The notes beneath the pieces are model-generated. The model saw nothing but the letters and a program-made list of their open reading frames with translations. It had not been told where the DNA came from and searched no databases. DNA of 40,472 nucleotides from a virus, in IMG/VR virus record IMGVR_UViG_3300027754_000196, positions 1 through 40,472 of that record; one strand, given 5' to 3'. The position numbers and the translations under genes were made by a program. Shown here piece after piece: positions 36,530 to 40,472 of the stretch (its first letter is position 1; each line of letters opens with the position of its first letter).

Positions 36530-36714
36530 ACTTCATCAATTATTAGTTGAATACTTGTTGTAGCCGTTATAGGAAACTTCCATATAATGTCCAGAACTAC
36601 ATACTGTTTATCATTGTAGTCAATTAAATCTTTTCTGTTTGGCACATAATGGCTACGCATAAAAGCAATAGTCCCATCACTAACATGCACAAATTCTAGT
36701 TGTATAGTGTTCAT
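36520..36714 (-). CDS. Small unknown protein before the terminase, 64 aa
   Basis: A 64-residue, beta-looking protein (VHVSDGTIAFMRSHYVPN, then YVVLDIIWKFPIT). The start overlaps the lipoprotein stop (ATGA) and the end overlaps the terminase start by 10 nt, so the gene is embedded in a coupled chain. No family recognised; it may be a small packaging accessory or a head-completion protein by location. Confidence 0.55.
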   Translation of the reverse strand: MNTIQLEFVHVSDGTIAFMRSHYVPNRKDLIDYNDKQYVVLDIIWKFPITATTSIQLIIDEVCS

Positions 36715-36935
36715 ATAAATTTTCTTTTTGAATGCCTCTTGTGTCTGTGTGGTTGCACAACTCTAGAAGCACGTCTTCTTGTTTTGTTCATTTGTGCCTT
36801 CATGATACTGTCTTGTTTCTTGACAATCTTAGTTCTATTTGCTGCATCTTCATTATGCGTTCTACCAACATTATAGTTAAGTCCACGTGCACATGATAAT
36901 ATACTGAGTATCAGAAAGGTATAAAATAGTTTCAT
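36711..36935 (-). CDS. Small lipoprotein, 74 aa
   Basis: The ATG at 36935, 1 nt after the preceding stop, gives MKLFYTFLILSILSCARG: a short basic start, a hydrophobic stretch and an LSILSC lipobox with Cys15. A longer form from ATG 36947 would add four residues before the signal. After processing a mature peptide of about 60 residues remains, increasingly basic, with KRHSKRKFI at the end. It should be exported and lipid-anchored in the host envelope. Phage lipoproteins are known for superinfection exclusion and for blocking receptors or lysis functions; which applies here cannot be told. It is embedded between a conserved gene and the terminase-side 64-aa gene. Confidence 0.68.
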   Translation of the reverse strand: MKLFYTFLILSILSCARGLNYNVGRTHNEDAANRTKIVKKQDSIMKAQMNKTRRRASRVVQPHRHKRHSKRKFI

Positions 36936-36936
36936 T

Positions 36937-37449
36937 TTACTGATCATATGCTAGGTTCTGTCCACCTCTTACTGTAGACTTTTGCTCCTCCATTAAATCC
37001 TTATATGCTCCTCTAAAAGACATTCTAATTCCTTCAAAGTTTTTAGCAGCATTAACAATAGCAGTAATGTTTCCATCTCTACCATCTGTAATGTTTGTCT
37101 TCTCCATGTAAGTTGCTAGTTTATCTAACACTCCTTTTATTCCCATGTACGCCCTGTAAGTTGGCGTTTGATATAACTTAGCACTAAGTGCAACTGCATT
37201 GATAATGTCATCGTCTTCCACAGAAAAGGAAGCATTAATTTGCATAAGTATTGTTTCTTCTCTTTCATATTCTTTGATGTCAAAAAACGGATTAAGTTCT
37301 GGGTTTGGGCAAGTCATGTAAAATACATACAAGAATACATCCATATAATTCTCTGGGTATTTATCAATGATCACCTTCAAATGTTTAAGGGTGTAGCAGT
37401 GCTCAGTTGGCACCACTACCCCATTGTTTAAGTCAAATAGTTTTATCAT
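36937..37449 (-). CDS. Conserved protein of unknown function, 170 aa
   Basis: A 170-residue protein, largely helical, with FDLNNGVVVPTEHCYTLKHL at the start. A hydrophobic segment (DVFLYVFYMTCPNPELNPFF, about 37-56) has a Pro/Asn cluster, followed by a helix with NAAKNFEGIRMSFRGAYKDL near the C-terminus. No catalytic motif seen. It lies two genes before the terminase, where a small terminase subunit would be expected, but I see no convincing DNA-binding motif and leave it unassigned. Tight spacing on both sides indicates one operon. Confidence 0.65.
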   Translation of the reverse strand: MIKLFDLNNGVVVPTEHCYTLKHLKVIIDKYPENYMDVFLYVFYMTCPNPELNPFFDIKEYEREETILMQINASFSVEDDDIINAVALSAKLYQTPTYRAYMGIKGVLDKLATYMEKTNITDGRDGNITAIVNAAKNFEGIRMSFRGAYKDLMEEQKSTVRGGQNLAYDQ

Positions 37450-37730
37450 AATTCTGCTTCTTTGTTTTCTAAGCCATGTAGAAAGTTATGAAATGCTAAT
37501 ACTGGCATTTTAACACACATGGTTATACCTGATTCTGTTTCTAGATAAGTAAATGGTTCAATTTCATTGTCAGCATTTACTGATGCTCTGTAATGAATCA
37601 CGTCTTCCTTTACAAGATAACCTGGTACAAAAATAATGTGCCCTTCCTTTGCCCCTGTAATTTCTAAAGTAGTTCTGTCCTCTAGAACTAATGTTACTTC
37701 TAAAAATGTTTTTGTAGTTTCCATAATCAT
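37446..37730 (-). CDS. Small beta-rich unknown protein, 94 aa
   Basis: A 94-residue protein starting within the nuclease stop (ATGA overlap at 37730-37727), which favours this ATG over the second one at codon 3. It is predicted mostly beta: FLEVTLVLEDRTTLEITG, then HIIFVPGYLVKEDVIHY, ending in a short helix. The phrase IFVPG is also seen in the GroES-like protein at the right edge of the window, but no wider similarity is clear. Function unknown. Confidence 0.6.
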   Translation of the reverse strand: MIMETTKTFLEVTLVLEDRTTLEITGAKEGHIIFVPGYLVKEDVIHYRASVNADNEIEPFTYLETESGITMCVKMPVLAFHNFLHGLENKEAEL

Positions 37731-38563
37731 TTCTTTTTAATTGTTTCTTTGTTTTCTTTATACCAAGCCATAATGTTGTGTACTTCTTCCTTAAGGTAAG
37801 GTAATTCATAAGCAACTATATCCTTAATGATAGGATTACCTTGATCATCTAACTTAGTGATTGGATACCCATAATCATCTTCTCCTGTGTTTTCAAATGT
37901 AATATGATGTATGATAACATTACCAGCAATTAAGTTTGGGTTATGTTTTAAGATCATATACATATAAATTGACAACTGCAATGTGTAATGGTTTAAGTTA
38001 CAGTCATCTAAGTGTGAAACAGGACCAGTCATTTTCTTTGAGATACCTTCCCAGTTTACATAAGACTCAGTCTCAATCTTCTTATTTGTCTTATAATCAA
38101 GTATATGCACTTGCCCATTGACAACCTCAACTAAATCTGATTGCCCACAGATACCTGCAGACTTTAAATACACCATATGTTCAGGATAAATTCCTTCACT
38201 TAGTATTTGATTAGATGCAATCTTTCTATCAAAAGCATCAGTCATAGGTTTTATAACAGGTAATCTTTTATCATAGCGTTCTATTGTTGCACAATCAAGG
38301 ATATCTTTCTCACGTTGATCGTGATACCAGTTACCTAGTGAACATGCTCTATCAGATTCTTTCTTCCAAATATCTTGAATTTCTTCACTAGAAAGTCCAT
38401 GCCATTTACTTTTTTTATTCTTAGAAGATTTACCTGCTATTGTCTTTGCGTCAAATGGTTGTTTCAGTGCACCAAGTAATGTAGTGACACTCAACCATTT
38501 AGTCTCATCAGCAACATCTAAAGATGTATATGTGTGAGTAATCGGTTCAAATGCTATTGCCAT
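37727..38563 (-). CDS. PD-(D/E)XK nuclease, RecB/Cas4-like
   Basis: A 278-residue protein with the nuclease motifs in order: G77xxxH81 (LGNWYH), D143 in CGQSDLVE, D156 and K158 in HILDYKTN, and Q196 in YTLQLSIYMYM. This set (GxxH, D, DxK, Q) is that of the RecB-like/Cas4-like PD-(D/E)XK exonuclease family. These cut single- or double-stranded DNA ends with Mg or Mn. No cysteine cluster for an iron-sulphur centre is seen, unlike Cas4 and AddB. The N-terminus carries TYTSLDVADETKWLSVTTLL, usual for phage members. Likely in DNA recombination, repair or host DNA degradation. It overlaps the 94-aa gene by 4 nt. Confidence 0.88.
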   Translation of the reverse strand: MAIAFEPITHTYTSLDVADETKWLSVTTLLGALKQPFDAKTIAGKSSKNKKSKWHGLSSEEIQDIWKKESDRACSLGNWYHDQREKDILDCATIERYDKRLPVIKPMTDAFDRKIASNQILSEGIYPEHMVYLKSAGICGQSDLVEVVNGQVHILDYKTNKKIETESYVNWEGISKKMTGPVSHLDDCNLNHYTLQLSIYMYMILKHNPNLIAGNVIIHHITFENTGEDDYGYPITKLDDQGNPIIKDIVAYELPYLKEEVHNIMAWYKENKETIKKK

Positions 38564-38565
38564 AA

Positions 38566-38877
38566 TTATTTGTTTTTAAGATTTTTATTAAGGAGGTCTT
38601 CTTCTTTCTGACTCATTTCAGCTTTCCAAAATCCACGTGAACATTCTGAAGATAGACTTCTCAATTTTAGTTTTAGGGAACATCCACAATCACCACAACA
38701 TGGACCTGTTCCAGGAATAGCACATTTGTTACCAAGAGCATCATGGTGTGTGCAAACATTACAAACAGCTTGACGTACTTTCATTATCTCTTCAACATGT
38801 TCAGTTTTGAAAATGTTATTTTTGATTCCTTCAAGAATCTTGCCCTTCTCTTTCCAGATCTGTATTGGATTTATCAT
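38566..38877 (-). CDS. Cys-rich zinc-binding protein, about 103 aa
   Basis: The ATG at 38877 (MINPIQIWKEKGKILEGIKN) is my choice. A longer start at 38943 would add 22 charged residues deep inside the preceding gene. The C-terminal half has nine or so cysteines in metal-binding spacing: CNVCTHHDALGNKC, then PCCGDCGC, then a final Cys near SSECSRGFW. This compact motif recurs in Bacteroidota phages, to my recollection. It probably binds zinc and contacts nucleic acid or protein. It overlaps the HU-like gene by 47 nt with either start, which suggests coupled expression. Confidence 0.7.
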   Translation of the reverse strand: MINPIQIWKEKGKILEGIKNNIFKTEHVEEIMKVRQAVCNVCTHHDALGNKCAIPGTGPCCGDCGCSLKLKLRSLSSECSRGFWKAEMSQKEEDLLNKNLKNK

Positions 38878-39256
38878 GTTTGTTGGTTTTAAATTGTTCC
38901 TTTGCCTCTTGTGTTTCTTGTCTTCTTGTAAACTGTTCCTCAAATTTAGTCAATAATATCTCATAATTTTCTAAATCTTTCTTATAAGTTTTTCTATTTG
39001 AGAAAGCTGCCATAGAAGTATCTTCTTCAGTCTTCTTTAAGTATCCTTTAAGTCTTTCTGACTTGTTAATCATGCGTTGTTTAACAACAGAAAACGTACC
39101 CAGATTGGGAACATTAACAGAAAGATACTCAGCAGAACTTAACTTCTTTTGTACAGACTTATAATAAAAAGAAACAACATCCTCAACTATATGTAGTGGG
39201 ATGTTGACTTCCTCAGAAGTCTGTTGTGCTATAACCTTTTTCTTAATTGGATTCAA
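38831..39256 (-). CDS. HU/IHF-like DNA-binding protein, 141 aa
   Basis: A 141-residue protein. The first 90 residues match the HU/IHF fold: an N-terminal helical pair (KVIAQQTSEEVNIPLHIVED, then VVSFYYKSVQKKL), then VNVPNLGTFSVVKQRM (about 48-63), the usual G-TF strand before the arm region. The C-terminal 50 residues are a charged helix not found in short HU proteins. IHF-like subunits are a known part of crAss-like genomes. It would bend or compact DNA, in replication or packaging. It overlaps the 127-aa gene upstream by 14 nt. Confidence 0.82.
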   Translation of the reverse strand: MNPIKKKVIAQQTSEEVNIPLHIVEDVVSFYYKSVQKKLSSAEYLSVNVPNLGTFSVVKQRMINKSERLKGYLKKTEEDTSMAAFSNRKTYKKDLENYEILLTKFEEQFTRRQETQEAKEQFKTNKHDKSNTDLEREGQDS

Positions 39257-39626
39257 CTGCTAAAAATTTATAATCTAGTAAAACATTTCCTTTACTTTGA
39301 ATGATAACTCCTGCAATAAGTATAGTTTTCTTGTCTAATGACTTAGATATGATACCACGCTTCTCTAACTTAGACATTCTGTTTCTTACATTTTGAGCTC
39401 TTGTAGAGAACTCTTCTGGCTCAATGTTAGGATGAAGTTTTTTTGCAGCTGCATTACAGAACTTACTCAACTCCATTGGACCCCATGTTCCTAACAATGT
39501 CAACAGTTCTATATCTGAAGGAATCAGATTCTCCTTTTTAAAGAAGATTAACTCAGTGATAATCTGATACTTGACCAGATCATGCTTACTAAGTCTGTAC
39601 TTTTTTTCTATTTTGTTTACTTCCAT
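39243..39626 (-). CDS. Winged-helix-like protein, 127 aa
   Basis: A 127-residue protein. The first 80 residues are helical with HDLVKYQIITELIFF. Residues about 75-120 (FSTRAQNVRNRMSKLEKRGI, then ISKSLDKKTILIAG and a strand pair) have the pattern of a winged helix-turn-helix. It sits next to the HU-like gene, a natural place for a regulator or a DNA-processing partner. It is preceded by about 185 bases of spacer that hold a tRNA-like gene. Regulation of phage genes is inferred, not shown. Confidence 0.65.
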   Translation of the reverse strand: MEVNKIEKKYRLSKHDLVKYQIITELIFFKKENLIPSDIELLTLLGTWGPMELSKFCNAAAKKLHPNIEPEEFSTRAQNVRNRMSKLEKRGIISKSLDKKTILIAGVIIQSKGNVLLDYKFLAVESN

Positions 39627-39728
39627 TACTCATATTGTTGGTTTAATGTGGAGCCCCCTTCTTGTACAGACTGTATATCTTTTGCAGTTTGTTGATATTT
39701 TGAAGGATACAATTAGCAGGGGCATTTG

Positions 39729-39804
39729 AGGCTGTGATGGGATTTGAACCCACGATCTCTGAGGTGCACTTCTCAGCGAGATAACCAGACTTCTCTACAC
39801 AGCA
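39729..39804 (-). tRNA. tRNA gene with 8-nt anticodon loop, identity undetermined
   Basis: Read on the minus strand. The acceptor is TGCTGTG with CACAGCC, six pairs plus a T-C mismatch at position 1:72. Position 8 is T. The D stem is GAGA/TCTC with GG and A21 in the loop. The anticodon stem is CTGAG/CTCAG, followed by a 5-nt variable loop and the T arm GTGGG-TTCAAAT-CCCAT. Every arm folds, but the anticodon loop is 8 nt (AAGTGCAC, 39771-39764) and lacks U33 in the usual place, so the identity is unsure; GTG (His), TGC (Ala) or GCA (Cys) can be read. The CCA end is not encoded. It may be a degenerate tRNA or a deliberately altered one. It lies between two small genes. Confidence 0.75.
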
Positions 39805-39811
39805 GGTGTTG

Positions 39812-40015
39812 TTAGGCAGTAGTTAATGCCTGCATTTTCTTATACATCTTCTTTGCGTGTTTTAAATCTTCACGCTCTTCATCAGTTTTTACAAATGCTT
39901 TTCTGTCGATATCAACCTTATGCAAGTTGATTTCTCTTTGGATAACATATTGATGTACCCTAACTGCATTGTTAATTGGGTTGTTATCTTTTTTCTTTTC
40001 AATTGTTGTGTTCAT
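39812..40015 (-). CDS. Small charged unknown protein, 67 aa
   Basis: A 67-residue protein, very lysine-rich, with a likely helix in the second half (KTDEEREDLKHAKKMYKKMQ). It starts 2 nt after the Acb2-like gene stop and ends 7 nt before the tRNA. No family recognised. The tight spacing supports it as a real gene, but it is too short for a firm statement. Confidence 0.5.
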   Translation of the reverse strand: MNTTIEKKKDNNPINNAVRVHQYVIQREINLHKVDIDRKAFVKTDEEREDLKHAKKMYKKMQALTTA

Positions 40016-40017
40016 CT

Positions 40018-40269
40018 TTATTTACTTAAAGTTAAAACTTTCACTACCATCATTTGTGCTTTCAAGATATCACCTAATGCAACATCAGTCAACATGCGTT
40101 CCATAGGATTTACTTCTCTTCCATCAAAACTGTCAATCAACAAATCTGTTGCTGCTGCAAATAAACGTTTTGCTTCTGTCACCTTGACATCAGCTGATGG
40201 GTTAAAACTAACTCCTACTAATTGTTCACCAAATGTAGGTTCTACTTGTGTTGTTGTTTCTGGACTCAT
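40018..40269 (-). CDS. Acb2/Tad1-like cyclic-nucleotide sponge (anti-CBASS/Thoeris)
   Basis: An 83-residue protein matching the small Acb2/Tad1 hairpin family as I recall it: TFGEQLVGVSFNPSADVKV (12-30), then KRLFAAATDLLIDSF, and a C-terminal helix with LGD-ILKAQMMVVKVLTL. Family members typically show FGE.(L/V)VG..FNPS near the start and AQM..VKA.T near the end, and form helical hairpin oligomers. Known members bind cyclic nucleotides (such as cGAMP or gcADPR) and so block CBASS or Thoeris defence. It sits just after the GroES-like gene in the early-type block. The ligand here is unknown. Some members of this family may have other roles. Confidence 0.75.
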   Translation of the reverse strand: MSPETTTQVEPTFGEQLVGVSFNPSADVKVTEAKRLFAAATDLLIDSFDGREVNPMERMLTDVALGDILKAQMMVVKVLTLSK

Positions 40270-40271
40270 AG

Positions 40272-40472
40272 TTATAGTAATAAAGATGATTTACTTGGTG
40301 TTTCTTCTGGTGCATGTTTCCATCTAAAAGCGATGTCATGTTCACCTACCATTATTTTAAGTGTTCCATCCATGTCTACTCCTTCAGCATGTTGTAATAC
40401 ATGACCAGGAACAAAGATGTACTCACCTACTTTCCATTCTTCTACATCATCACCTACTGCGTAGATTTGCAA
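40272..40472 (-). CDS. GroES-like co-chaperonin, cut by the window edge
   Basis: At least 66 codons are open to the right edge; the first codon in the window (TTG) need not be the start. The sequence contains WKVGEYIFVPGHVLQHAEGV and then GTLKIMVGEHDIAFRW, which parallels the C-terminal half of GroES (VGDxVxF..., then VLIMxESDILA). The last residues are Pro/Ser-rich. If full length it would be about 90-110 residues and act as a lid on the host or phage chaperonin, helping capsid proteins fold, as T4 gp31 does. The GroES mobile loop would lie outside the window, so this is a partial match. Confidence 0.6.
   Translation of the reverse strand: MQIYAVGDDVEEWKVGEYIFVPGHVLQHAEGVDMDGTLKIMVGEHDIAFRWKHAPEETPSKSSLLL

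Noticed and set aside
39653-39723. Second tRNA-like structure next to the tRNA
   Set aside because: GCCCCT and AGGGGC at the ends can pair, but neither strand has a T-loop or D-arm pattern inside. At best it is a leader hairpin before the 127-aa gene.
1-40472. Stop-codon reassignment, as found in some crAss-like phages
   Set aside because: All large genes end normally on standard stops and the neighbouring genes begin within a few bases. No recognisable in-frame amber or opal codon interrupts a conserved domain.
1-40472. CRISPR array, insertion sequence, integrase or attachment site
   Set aside because: I saw no regularly spaced repeats, no transposase or integrase motifs, and no terminal inverted repeats on either strand.

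Overview
The window is one block of a double-stranded DNA phage genome. It is AT-rich and densely packed, and every gene lies on the minus strand, so the genes are read from high to low coordinates. The gene set and order match crAss-like phages (Crassvirales, podoviruses of Bacteroidota): PD-(D/E)XK nuclease, large terminase, portal, scaffold-like acidic protein, major capsid protein, neck/ring proteins, cysteine-rich collagen-like fibres, a metallophosphoesterase, ring proteins, a giant muzzle-type tail protein and very large candidate virion cargo proteins. A Bacteroidota host is also suggested by the lack of Shine-Dalgarno sequences, by TAnnTTTG-like promoter boxes and by FISUMP domains. 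All names come from reading the sequence; no database search was run.

Layout in transcription order. (1) 40472-36711: small early or accessory genes. These are a GroES-like protein cut by the window edge, a probable Acb2/Tad1-type anti-CBASS protein, an odd tRNA with an 8-nt anticodon loop, a winged-helix-like protein, an HU/IHF-like protein, a zinc-binding Cys-rich protein, a RecB/Cas4-like nuclease, several unknowns and a tiny lipoprotein. (2) 36714-28515: a small unknown, large terminase, portal, scaffold-like protein and major capsid protein, closed by an intrinsic terminator. (3) 28314-24443: capsid/neck proteins, including a 158-residue protein with the full Dps ferroxidase pattern, closed by a second terminator. 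(4) 24339-15842: a virion protein, a 49-residue zinc ribbon, and the fibre cluster (one FnIII-like fibre, two collagen-like fibres, one tandem FISUMP protein), closed by a third terminator. (5) 15735-7214: metallophosphoesterase, three neck/ring-type proteins and the muzzle. (6) 7214-1: three large proteins that are probable internal virion (ejected) proteins. One carries ART-like and kinase-like domains. The last is open at the left edge, with at least 922 codons.

Together, modules 2-5 would build and fill the head, form the neck and tail and attach the fibres. Module 6 probably supplies proteins delivered into the host. Module 1 prepares the cell through folding help, nucleotide-signal sequestration, DNA binding and DNA processing. 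The most notable items are the Dps-like protein inside the structural operon, the ART/kinase-like cargo candidate, the 8-nt-loop tRNA, the Acb2-like gene, and a cysteine-rich docking module shared by three fibres. There is no stretch longer than 300 bases without a gene.
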